Shown here: piece by piece, positions 49,957 through 58,600 of the stretch
How positions within the stretch are numbered: position 1 is the stretch's first letter
Layout: each line of letters opens with the position of its first letter
Source of the DNA: Polyangia bacterium
Lineage (GTDB): Bacteria > Myxococcota_A > Polyangia > Nannocystales > Nannocystaceae
Assembly (NCBI GenBank): GCA_030424595.1
Contig: JAUHWG010000017.1
Coordinates: 124,001 to 188,000 of the forward strand
Direction: 5' to 3'
Length of the DNA stretch: 64,000 bases
Position numbers and translations under genes: made by a program
The notes under the pieces: model-generated
Database searches by the model: none
Told to the model about the DNA's origin: nothing
Seen by the model: only the letters and a program-made list of their open reading frames with translations

Positions 49957-50964
49957 ATGGCGAGTGACGTGATCGACATGCAGGAGAACAGGGACGGTGT
50001 CTACGTCCAGCGGCGGGACGGCAGCGGGCTCTGGGTGCTGGGCGGGCTTGCTGCGGTCGGAGCGTTGGCAGCGGGCGCGTACTTCTGGAAGAGGCGGACG
50101 ACGGGCGCCGAGGTTCAGGAGCTTCCGGGTACGGAGCCACTGGGGGCTGGCGACAGCTCTGACGGTGTTGAGCCGACTCCGACTCCGACTCCGACACCAG
50201 CACCTGCGCCGAAGCCGGCACCGGTACCGCTTAGCGGAACGGTGACGACGGGTGGGGTTACCTGGGCCAACGTTCGCCCGCTACCGAAGGCGGCCGATGT
50301 TCCCAGCTTCGACCTGACGACGAATTGGGGCAAGACACCGGGCGATCTCCGGCCTCTCTTCGCATTAATGGAGGTCATCTCGGGGATCGAAGGGGCAGGG
50401 CGGATCTTCGCGATCATCGCCAAGCGCGAGGCCGGCTTCGTCGCGAGCGCCCACAACTCCTCGAAGCACGAGACGGACGCGTCGCGGCGGGCTTACAAGA
50501 ACGCCAAGGGCCGCAACTTGCCGCTGACCTACGGCGTGGAGGCGGGCGAGTTCGGCAGCGGTGGGCTCTTCGGCGCGCTCGCGCCGTACTTCCTCTGGAC
50601 TGGGGTCCAGGAGGCCAAGAAGAACGCGCCGCTCCTGGGTTCGCGGCCTGAGATCATGTTCCTGCCGCGGGTCGCTGCGTTCGGCGCATGTGTCTATATG
50701 CAGCGAGTTCTCGACAACTACCGGATCGATGATCATGCGGACATCAAGGTCGGGTGGGCGAGCCCGTCTCTGCTCAAGGGCGGGCGCGGCGGATCGACCT
50801 ATCAGTCTGTGCGCACACGATTCTTCAGCGATGCAGGCAAGCTGGGGATCGAACTCGAGGACAGGTCGACGATCCCGGCGGATCTGAGCGCGAAGAAGTG
50901 GCCAGGCGTACTCTCGGTCTTTCAGCAGCTCGTCGGCGAGCTCCCTGAGCCGGTGCGGGGTTGA
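49957..50964 (+). CDS. Membrane-anchored lytic-transglycosylase-like protein
   Basis: From ATG 49957 (GGTGGAG upstream) the protein has 335 residues. It has an N-terminal membrane helix (LWVLGGLAAVGALAAGAYFW, about 25-44), a Pro/Thr linker (about 65-85), and a domain with IFAIIAKREAGFVASAHNSSKHETDASRRAYKNAKG (about 147-182) and GLFGALAPYFLWTG. Its Glu in KREAGF and the following N/S-rich loop resemble the catalytic Glu region of SLT-type transglycosylases, which cut the glycan strand of peptidoglycan. The match is weak. Enzymes of this sort serve for cell entry in viruses and for assembly of envelope-crossing machines. Confidence 0.55.
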   Translation: MASDVIDMQENRDGVYVQRRDGSGLWVLGGLAAVGALAAGAYFWKRRTTGAEVQELPGTEPLGAGDSSDGVEPTPTPTPTPAPAPKPAPVPLSGTVTTGGVTWANVRPLPKAADVPSFDLTTNWGKTPGDLRPLFALMEVISGIEGAGRIFAIIAKREAGFVASAHNSSKHETDASRRAYKNAKGRNLPLTYGVEAGEFGSGGLFGALAPYFLWTGVQEAKKNAPLLGSRPEIMFLPRVAAFGACVYMQRVLDNYRIDDHADIKVGWASPSLLKGGRGGSTYQSVRTRFFSDAGKLGIELEDRSTIPADLSAKKWPGVLSVFQQLVGELPEPVRG

Positions 50965-50966
50965 AC

Positions 50967-52097
50967 GTGGGCGGGTTGGACTGCTACGGGCCCGAGATCG
51001 GGGCGCTCGCGAATATCGCGGGGGACTTCGACTTCCTCTCGACCATCGAGCGTGAGGCCTGGATCGCGCGGCAGTGGGCCGAGGTCGCGGAGTCGATGGG
51101 GTGGGCGGGCGCGCTCGAAGCTGCCCTGGAGCGGATCCGGCGGACTCGGATCGGGCTCGCGGACACCTCTGCCGTGGCGATCGCTGCGTATCGACAGGTC
51201 GCCCTCGCGGAGCGGGAAGAGCCCGCGTTCGGGGAGCGAGCCCGCGTTCGGCAGGAGGTCCTGCGGGCGCTCGTCGCCCGCTCTCCGAACGTCTGGAGGC
51301 TTGAGGTGGATGCTGCCTCGTTGCCCTCGGGGATTTGCTTTGGCGGGACGACGAGGGGCGGGGGACGCCCCTCGGGCGGTCTGGTCGAGAGGTTGCTCGA
51401 TCGGCAAGGCGCGTCCGGGCGCGCACCACAGGGGTCCGGGCGCTACGTTGGCGAGAAGCCGAAGACTGGGGGGCCTGCTCGCCGGGCTTTCATCGCAGAC
51501 TCGGGGCCGAGCTACTTCTGGCCGGCAGCTCCGCGGGTACTCGTCTACCGGCCCGGCTGTGGCAACGACGCGCCCCTGCGCCTGTCGCTGGGGACGTTCC
51601 CGTGGGTCTACGGTCATCGCCTCCAGGCGCCTGCACCCGGGAGCCTGTGGCGCAGCGATGCCGGCGCGCACTCGCCCGCGGCGGTCGCTCTCGAGATCGC
51701 CTCGTCGCTGTGGCAACCGGCGGGGAACCTCCGCCAGGACGCTCGCGAGGTCGTCGCGCACTGGCGACATTGGCGGGACACGACCGGCGCGCTGCTCGAT
51801 GAGATCCCCGCAGTCGGCGAGGTGGCGAGATCGGGGGACTGCCTCTACCGACGCGGTCATCTGCTCGAGGTCTGCCAAGGGAGCCTGGAGCTGGTCGGGC
51901 TCAACGGTCCGCGCGGCTTCATCTGCGCCGCGGCCTTTAACGCCATCCAGCGACGCTTCGCGGCGTTCTTTGCGATGCGTCGCGCGCTCGTGCGCGCGAG
52001 GGCGAGGCTGCCGAGCGAGCTCCGTCGGGCCCTGAACAACAACCCCGATCCCTGCCTCCGGGGGCAGCTCAACATCGCCGCGGTTCTCGGCGTCTAG
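50967..52097 (+). CDS. Unknown soluble protein
   Basis: The GTG at 50967 is taken as start (a TTG at 50961 overlaps the previous stop). The 376-residue protein has a helical N-terminal half with Trp and Glu residues (about 20-110), a Gly-rich strand region (about 120-200) and a C-terminal half with hydrophobic segments (GPSYFWPAAPRVLVYRPG, FICAAAFNAIQRRFAAFFAMRRALV). No signal peptide or clear membrane helix is present. I do not recognise the family. It sits between the transglycosylase-like gene and a large tail-anchored protein gene. Confidence 0.62.
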   Translation: MGGLDCYGPEIGALANIAGDFDFLSTIEREAWIARQWAEVAESMGWAGALEAALERIRRTRIGLADTSAVAIAAYRQVALAEREEPAFGERARVRQEVLRALVARSPNVWRLEVDAASLPSGICFGGTTRGGGRPSGGLVERLLDRQGASGRAPQGSGRYVGEKPKTGGPARRAFIADSGPSYFWPAAPRVLVYRPGCGNDAPLRLSLGTFPWVYGHRLQAPAPGSLWRSDAGAHSPAAVALEIASSLWQPAGNLRQDAREVVAHWRHWRDTTGALLDEIPAVGEVARSGDCLYRRGHLLEVCQGSLELVGLNGPRGFICAAAFNAIQRRFAAFFAMRRALVRARARLPSELRRALNNNPDPCLRGQLNIAAVLGV

Positions 52098-52112
52098 GGA
52101 TGTGATGTCGTC

Positions 52113-53984
52113 ATGCTGATCGAGGTCGGGAGCGATCGATACAAGGAACTCTTCGGGTTCCGAGACTTCTTGAACGATCAGTTCGAGAGTCGTCTGCCGC
52201 CGCACAAGCTGCTGGTCCAGAGCCTCGCGGACCCGAGCAAGCGGATCGACGTGATCGACGAGATCATCGGCGATGCGCGACCGGAAGGGCTCCTCCAGTC
52301 GGCCGGGCTGAAGGACCTCCAGCTCGGCAGCCAGTACATGATGCACGCGCGGCTGGCGGTCTCGCGGCTCGGCGACTCGCTCGCGTTGCCCGGGAACGGG
52401 ATGCTCACGTCGATGAAGGAGGGGCTCGTCGATGTGATGCGGCAGATCAAGATCCCGTCGCGCGCCTCGAACGAGGACATCCAGCGCTTCCTCGCCGACG
52501 CGGCCTTCGCCATCGGCATGAAGGCGCTCGGGGCTCTTGGGCCGATCGGCAAGATTGGTGCGGCGATCGCTGGGTTCGCCCGCGGGATCGTCCAGCTGGT
52601 CAGGCAGCGCAAGGACATGGAGAGGATAGACGAGACGCGCCGACGGGCCCTGGCCTACGCCAAGCTCCCGCCCCTGCAGGAGCCGGATACGCAGGTCGAC
52701 GCCTGGTATGTCGACGCCGTCCTGAAGACGAAGATGGAGACGGGCTCGTGGTCGGCGATCTTCTCGCCGCGCTTTGACTCGGACGAGTGGGTTGCCGTGG
52801 AGCGCAACGGCGGCATGGCGCTCGCCCCCGGGAAGGGGATCAAGGGCATTGATGATTTTGGTCAGGAGCGCAGGGTATTCGAGCCGAGCGGCGGGATTGG
52901 CTTCATGCCCGGGCTTGACCAGATTACGAGCGTGGTCCAGGTCAGCGCGGATCCTGAGAAGCTGAGGGCATGGGATGGGGGGACCTGGCCGATTCGTCCG
53001 GAGCAGGTGACGGATGTCGGAAAGTTCTTCGTCAACACCGGCAGGCTCGCCGCGGTCGCGTGGTCGTGGGCGACCGAGGTCGATGCCTCACCGGACCTCT
53101 ACAAGCTCCACATCGCGGCGCTCCACGAGCGCTGGAAGAGGTACTGCGACAGCGGGCTGCGGTTTCTCGAGGACAATGCCGCCGACTGGACCGGAAATCT
53201 CGGCAAGGGGCGGGTGCTCTCGGGTGACCCGGGCTACATCGCCGGGAGCGCGATCGGCTGCGCGATCGGGGTCTGGCGCTGCCAGCCTGACGGCAACGTC
53301 TACTCGCTGCTGACGCCCGGGGTCCGCGGCGATGCGATCAAGGGCTATGGGCGCGGTCGGGAGTCGATCGGTTGCGTCGTCGATCCGCCGACGATGGCCG
53401 CCTACGCCGACGGCAAGCCTTGCCTCTTCACCGTCTACGATCTGCGGATCCGCAAGGTGCTCGACGAAGCGCGTCGGCGGCAGAGCTACTTTCTCTGGCA
53501 CTCGCTGGTCGCGGCCTATGTCCGCGCCGACTTCGACGCGTTCCTCGATCCGAAGATGCGCGGCGAGCTCATGCGCGCGCGGAAGGTGCTTCTGGAGCAC
53601 CCCGACCGCAAGCTGGTCGAGCTCGATGATGTCGCGGATGACGAGCCAGGCCTCGATGGTAGCGGCAAGACCTGGAAAGAGCAGCTGATCGCCAGCGGCG
53701 TCCGCAAGAAGCACCCCTTTATGTACTCGGGGACGCGGACGACGGGCGGCCGGCAGCCGGGGACGCTCAAGACCCCGAAGACGCCGCCGCCAAAGGTGCC
53801 TATTTACGAGGGCACGCTCGCGTGGGGAGACATTCCCGCGTTGCCAGACGGCGATGGCGCGGACGGTGGGTCTCCTGGGTCGTCGCGGCGGGGCTGGGAC
53901 CTCGCCGCGAAGATCGCAGGAGGATTCTTGCTTGGCGGGGGGGCCTACGCGCTCGCTCGTCAGGCCGACAATAGACGGAGGTAG
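52113..53984 (+). CDS. Large tail-anchored protein of unknown function
   Basis: The 623-residue protein starts at ATG 52113. A hydrophobic helix pair (GMKALGALGPIGKIGAAIAGFARGIVQLV, about 133-160) lies near the N-terminus. A mixed domain with many Trp and Tyr follows (about 195-490). A Pro/Gly linker and a C-terminal membrane helix (AAKIAGGFLLGGGAYALA) close it. It has no named family. Size and double membrane contact suggest an envelope-spanning or vertex-type component of an assembly. The next gene overlaps its stop. Confidence 0.65.
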   Translation: MLIEVGSDRYKELFGFRDFLNDQFESRLPPHKLLVQSLADPSKRIDVIDEIIGDARPEGLLQSAGLKDLQLGSQYMMHARLAVSRLGDSLALPGNGMLTSMKEGLVDVMRQIKIPSRASNEDIQRFLADAAFAIGMKALGALGPIGKIGAAIAGFARGIVQLVRQRKDMERIDETRRRALAYAKLPPLQEPDTQVDAWYVDAVLKTKMETGSWSAIFSPRFDSDEWVAVERNGGMALAPGKGIKGIDDFGQERRVFEPSGGIGFMPGLDQITSVVQVSADPEKLRAWDGGTWPIRPEQVTDVGKFFVNTGRLAAVAWSWATEVDASPDLYKLHIAALHERWKRYCDSGLRFLEDNAADWTGNLGKGRVLSGDPGYIAGSAIGCAIGVWRCQPDGNVYSLLTPGVRGDAIKGYGRGRESIGCVVDPPTMAAYADGKPCLFTVYDLRIRKVLDEARRRQSYFLWHSLVAAYVRADFDAFLDPKMRGELMRARKVLLEHPDRKLVELDDVADDEPGLDGSGKTWKEQLIASGVRKKHPFMYSGTRTTGGRQPGTLKTPKTPPPKVPIYEGTLAWGDIPALPDGDGADGGSPGSSRRGWDLAAKIAGGFLLGGGAYALARQADNRRR

Positions 53985-54214
53985 TGAACGTGGTGGAAGA
54001 GAACAATCAGCAGGATAGACGCTCGATCTGGTGGACCCTCGCCGGAGTCGTCGCAGGGAGCGCAGCAGGGCTCGGGATCGGATTCAAGCTCGGGGCGCGC
54101 GAGAAGCCGTGCGCGTGCAAGGCCAAGCTACCGACGCCGAGCGAGGTAGGCCCGCAGCCCGAAAAGGGTGGCACGAGCAACGGCGGGTCGGGCGGAGCCG
54201 GGAAGAAGGCGTAG
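53984..54214 (+). CDS. Small membrane-anchored protein
   Basis: A GTG overlapping the previous stop starts a 76-residue protein. It has a short polar N-terminus, one membrane helix (SIWWTLAGVVAGSAAGLGIGFKLG), a CAC cysteine pair and a Gly/Ser/Lys-rich tail. No known family. It resembles the N-terminal part of the 85-residue protein further downstream in layout. Confidence 0.62.
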   Translation: MNVVEENNQQDRRSIWWTLAGVVAGSAAGLGIGFKLGAREKPCACKAKLPTPSEVGPQPEKGGTSNGGSGGAGKKA

Positions 54215-54220
54215 GTCGTC

Positions 54221-55642
54221 ATGGAGCTCGAGATCTCACGGATCACTATCGAGGTGACGGATCGGAGCAGCGGCCGCGTCATGCAGCGGGAGCTGACTCC
54301 GGGCGCGCCATGGCCGTGTTCTCCGGAGGCGCTCGAGCTGGAGGCGTCGCCGGACAATGAGGCCACACCGGATACGACGCCGGCCGAGCCTGCCCGGGCG
54401 GAGAAGGCTGCTTCGGAGGAGGACAAGTCGGAGAGTCCGGCGAAGTCCTCCGGGTCATCGAAGGCGAAGTCGTCAGCGCAGGCGAAGTCATCGTCGAAGG
54501 CGAAGTCGTCAGCGCAGGCGAAGTCATCGGCGAGGACCAAGGCAAAGCCCAAGCCGAAGAAGGCGAAGGCGAAGGCGAACAAAGGGTCGGCGAAGACGAC
54601 CGCGCAGCAAAAGGAAAAGACGTCATCGGCGCGAGACCTCTCCTCGATCGCTGCGCGGGAGGCCTACGACAAGCAGATCCTGACCGCCGTCAGCGACGGT
54701 GCCGAGACAGCACCGAAGGTCCACAAGGTCGTCGGCGGTGATCGAATGCAGGTCATCGCCGGCCTCATACGGCTCTTTGATGCCGGACACCTGACCAAGC
54801 AGGGGCAAGGGAGGCGTACTCGCTATTCTCTGCCCGGCGCTGCGGCCCCTGCGACCGTCGAGGTCGAGGAGTCGGGCCCCAAGCCCGAGCTCGTCGAGGC
54901 TCCGACGAGCCCTGTGCGGCTGCGCTGGCGCAAGCAGACGATCCAAGGGCGGGAGACCCTGATCGCCCGCTTTGAGAAGGGCGTGTTTCGGATCGTGCCG
55001 ATGATCTCGGGGGCTCACGCGCTCTACTACGAGGGCGACGACGATAGCCTCCTGACCTACGGCTGCGGCGAGAAGGCGAGCCTCAAGCGGATCGCCCGCG
55101 ATCTCGCGACGGCGGGCCTGCCCGATCCGCAGGCGTTCCTCGCCAGCGGCGGCGACATCGGGGCCTGTCCCAAGCCGAAGACCATGCGGCTCGGGGACGT
55201 CGAGCTGACCTGGCGCGAGTCGATCCAGGAGGGGCGCCAGCTCTGCGTCGCCCCGACCGGCGAGGGCGAGCTGCGGGTGATGGAGAGCGAGGGGGGCTCG
55301 TTCCTGCTGGTCTTTGTCCGGGCGGGGGACACTGCGTTCGACACGCTCGGCTGCGGCACGCGCGAGGATCTCGAGGTCCGGGCGCTCAGCCTGCTCGCGG
55401 AGGTTAGCGAGGCGTCGAGCTCGAAGTCGAAGTCGGAGTCCGACTCCGCAGAGCCCGTTCAGGGTGCCGAGGAAGGCGCGGGCAAGAGCGGAGAGGACCC
55501 GGGTGATCAAGGCGACGACGAGCCGACGCCTGTGGTCGAGAAGAGCGATATGCAGGTCGACGAGGCGAAGGACGCCGCCCTCATGTCTTCACTGGAGGGG
55601 ATCATGCGCAACTACGAGGATGACGGCGAGGACGAGGAATGA
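54221..55642 (+). CDS. Histone-H1-like, winged-helix DNA-binding protein
   Basis: The 473-residue protein starts at ATG 54221. After a short acidic N-terminal region comes a Lys/Ala/Ser-rich tail (about 75-135) with a repeated 12-residue unit (SKAKSSAQAKSS) like bacterial H1-type proteins. A winged-helix-like domain follows (AYDKQILTAVSDGAETAPKVHKVVGGDRMQVIAGLIRLFDAGHLTKQGQGRRTRYSLP, about 145-205), then two related beta domains (about 225-290 and 320-385), and an acidic C-terminus. The composition is that of a DNA-compacting protein. It directly precedes the methylase-helicase, with a 4-bp overlap. Confidence 0.65.
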   Translation: MELEISRITIEVTDRSSGRVMQRELTPGAPWPCSPEALELEASPDNEATPDTTPAEPARAEKAASEEDKSESPAKSSGSSKAKSSAQAKSSSKAKSSAQAKSSARTKAKPKPKKAKAKANKGSAKTTAQQKEKTSSARDLSSIAAREAYDKQILTAVSDGAETAPKVHKVVGGDRMQVIAGLIRLFDAGHLTKQGQGRRTRYSLPGAAAPATVEVEESGPKPELVEAPTSPVRLRWRKQTIQGRETLIARFEKGVFRIVPMISGAHALYYEGDDDSLLTYGCGEKASLKRIARDLATAGLPDPQAFLASGGDIGACPKPKTMRLGDVELTWRESIQEGRQLCVAPTGEGELRVMESEGGSFLLVFVRAGDTAFDTLGCGTREDLEVRALSLLAEVSEASSSKSKSESDSAEPVQGAEEGAGKSGEDPGDQGDDEPTPVVEKSDMQVDEAKDAALMSSLEGIMRNYEDDGEDEE

Positions 55643-58600
55643 ACGCTGAAGCCATGTTTGAGGTCGTCATCCCGCAGTGGCGGGCCGAGGTGGCCGCCGA
55701 GGTCGGTGAGGACTACTTCGACGGTTTTGTCCGTCGACGCCGCGATGATCTCCTCGCCCTCTTCGAGCGGTTTCTGGTGGCGCGCGCTGCCAAGAGGAGG
55801 TCGCTCAAGGCACCGCCGGACGAGTGGACCCCCGCCCGGCGGGCCAAGGCGAATCTCGCGGCGATGGAGCTGATCGCTTCGGCCGAGGGTCGGAACCTCT
55901 CCAAGTCTGAGCGAAAGACGCTCCTCGGCTATTCGGGCTGGGGTGGCCTCTCGATCGAGAAGTACAAGACCGACTTCCCCGCGGGCTGGGACCCCGACAA
56001 GTTCGGACTCGTCCACGAGTACTACACGCCGACCAAGCTCACGGTCGCGGTCGCCGATGCGCTCAGCGCCTTCCTCCCCGACCTCACGGGGCGTGATGGT
56101 GTGATCCGAGCGCTGGAGCCCGCCGCCGGGATCGGCCGCTTCATGCTCGCGCTGCGCAATGCGGCGGGCGAGCTCCCGCCGATCCGCTGGACCGCGATCG
56201 AGCTGTCGACGATCGCGGCGAAGATGCTGCCTCACCTCTTCCCCGACGCAGACGTATTCGCCGGGAGCTTTGAAGAGTGGCTCCACAAACAGACGAGCCG
56301 CGGAGGAGTGCCTGCGACGGGTGTCGAGGTCACGGCGCGTGATCAGGGCAAGTTCCGCTTGCTCGTCGCCAACCCGCCCTACGGCAAGCGCGGGCTGACG
56401 GCGAAGTGGGATCAGGCGCCCGAATACGCCGAGCGCGAAGCGTTCGCCTACTTCCTGCGGCGCGGCCTCGATCTGCTCGCACCCTACGGAGTCGGCGTGT
56501 TTCTTGTCCCCGCCGGATTCCTCACCGGGGTCAGCAACGCGCGCCGCGAGCTCCGGGCCCGGGTTCTCCGCAGGCACCACCTTATGGCGGCCTATCGCCT
56601 CCCGAGCGCGACCTTCCCCGGGGCGAACCTCGTCACCGACCTAGTCTTCTTTCGCGCCCGTGGAGGTGAGCTCGCCGAGGTAGACGAGGGCGACGAGTTC
56701 ATCGTCGAAGGCCGCTACTTTGACGACTTCTCGCACTACGTCCTCGGCGAGGAGGTGGGCCGCGGCGATGACGAGGAGGAAGACGCGCCACGGCGAGGGC
56801 GCCATGGTCATCAGGTGCTCGGCGACTTCGAGGGGCTTCCTCCGCTCGCCGAGCGAACGCTCTGTTCGGCCTGCATCGTTCGTCCTGTCGCGTTTCCAGC
56901 CGCGACCGCGAGTCGTCTGGTCCGTCGCGCGGCATCCAACGAGGATCTCGAGCCGCTCCTCGCCGCAGCGGTCACGCTCGGGAGCCGGGTCGCGGACTAC
57001 CTCTCCGAGCGGGCTCAGGGCTCACGCCGAGCGGTCGAGCTCTGGCCGGAGCTGCTCGGATCCCTGCGGGATTTCCAGCGCGCGCCCGAGGTTGAGAAGC
57101 TCGATGTCCGCAACCCGTGGTCCTGGATCGAGCTGCGGCAGCTCGCGGAGTCGGAGATCCCCGGAGCGCAGCAATTCCTCAACGCGTTCACCAAGTCAGG
57201 CGAGCTAGCAGCGGCGATCACGACCGAGCCCAAGGTCGAAGAGCGGTACAGCGGCGACCCGAGCGACCTCCTCGGACAGGCGGAGTTCCTCTACCGGAGT
57301 CGTCGGCGGATCACGATCGACGATCTTCACGAGTTCCATCAGGACCAGGGCGGAACCACCGCTCCCGGTGAGGCCGTGAACCGCCTCCTCCGCGCCGAGT
57401 GGTGCGTCGACGGGGGAGGGCTGCGCGAGCTGATCCCGCTGCGCGACTACGTCAGCGGCGATCTCTGGCCGAAGCTCGATCGCCTGGGCTTCTATCTCGG
57501 GGGCGCATCGCGGCCGGGCAGCGACCTCGTACAACGGGCGTTCGAGGATGTGGCGGCGGTCGTTCGAATGACAGATCGACGCCCGGAGCACATCCCTGAG
57601 CAGCAGCTCAAGCTCCAATACCAACGCTTGATCGCCGCGATTCGTCCGGTGGAGTTCGAGGACATCGGCGAGGTCTCGCCCGGCGACGGCTACCTGCCGA
57701 TGTCGATGGTCTCCGAGTGGGCCTCTTCGGCCATCAATGCCCGATTCAGTCCGGTCGAGATCGATCGACTCGATGGTCTCGTGCAGGTCGTCGACGCCTC
57801 CTACAACACTTTGAAGAGAGAGCCGATCGATCCGGAGATGCTCTGGTTCATCGGCTGGCTGAACCACGACAACACCTTCTTTGCGCCGAATGACCTGCAC
57901 CCGGAGGATCCTGAGGCGGACCGTGTACGCTCGGAGGCCGGCCTCAACGAGCTCCGCGTCTGGGACTACCGGGCGAGCTATGAGCGGGCGTGGAAGCGGA
58001 GCTTCGACGCATGGATCCGCGAGGAGCCGGCGCGTGCCGAGACGGTCCGTGATGCCTACAACCGCGGATTTCGCCGCTACGTCCGGCGTGAGCACTCTGG
58101 CGAGCCCCTCGACATCGCCCGCTGGGGCGGCGTGATCCGGCTGGCGCCGCACCAGAACGCCGCAGCTCGCCGAGTCCTGGAGGCGAGAGGAGGGCTCCTC
58201 GCGTTCGACGTCGGCGTCGGCAAGACCTACACCGGCCTCGGGGTGCTCGCCCGCGCGCGTCAGGAGGGCTGGGGGCGTAGGCCGGTTGTGCTGGTCCCCC
58301 CGAGCCTCGTCTGGAAGTGGAAGCGGGACTTCACCCGCTGTCTGCCGGACTATCGCGTCGCCGTGATCGGCTCGATGCGGCGCGAGCTCACCCGGGGCAA
58401 GCGGGTCGAGGCGGCCGCGGCGAGGCTTGCCCGTGGAGAGATCACGAAGGCCCAGTATCGAGAGCTGATCACCGTCGCTGAGGCGGACAAGCCTGGTGAC
58501 CGTGCCGCGAAGTGGTCGGCGTTCCAGGCGGGCCTCTACGACGCTGTGATCCTGAGCTACGAGGCGCTGAAGCTGACGAGCGTCGATCTCGACTCGGTGC

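Noticed and set aside
49957..50964. VirB1 of a type IV secretion system
   Set aside because: No VirB4, VirB/D ATPase or relaxase is in the operon.
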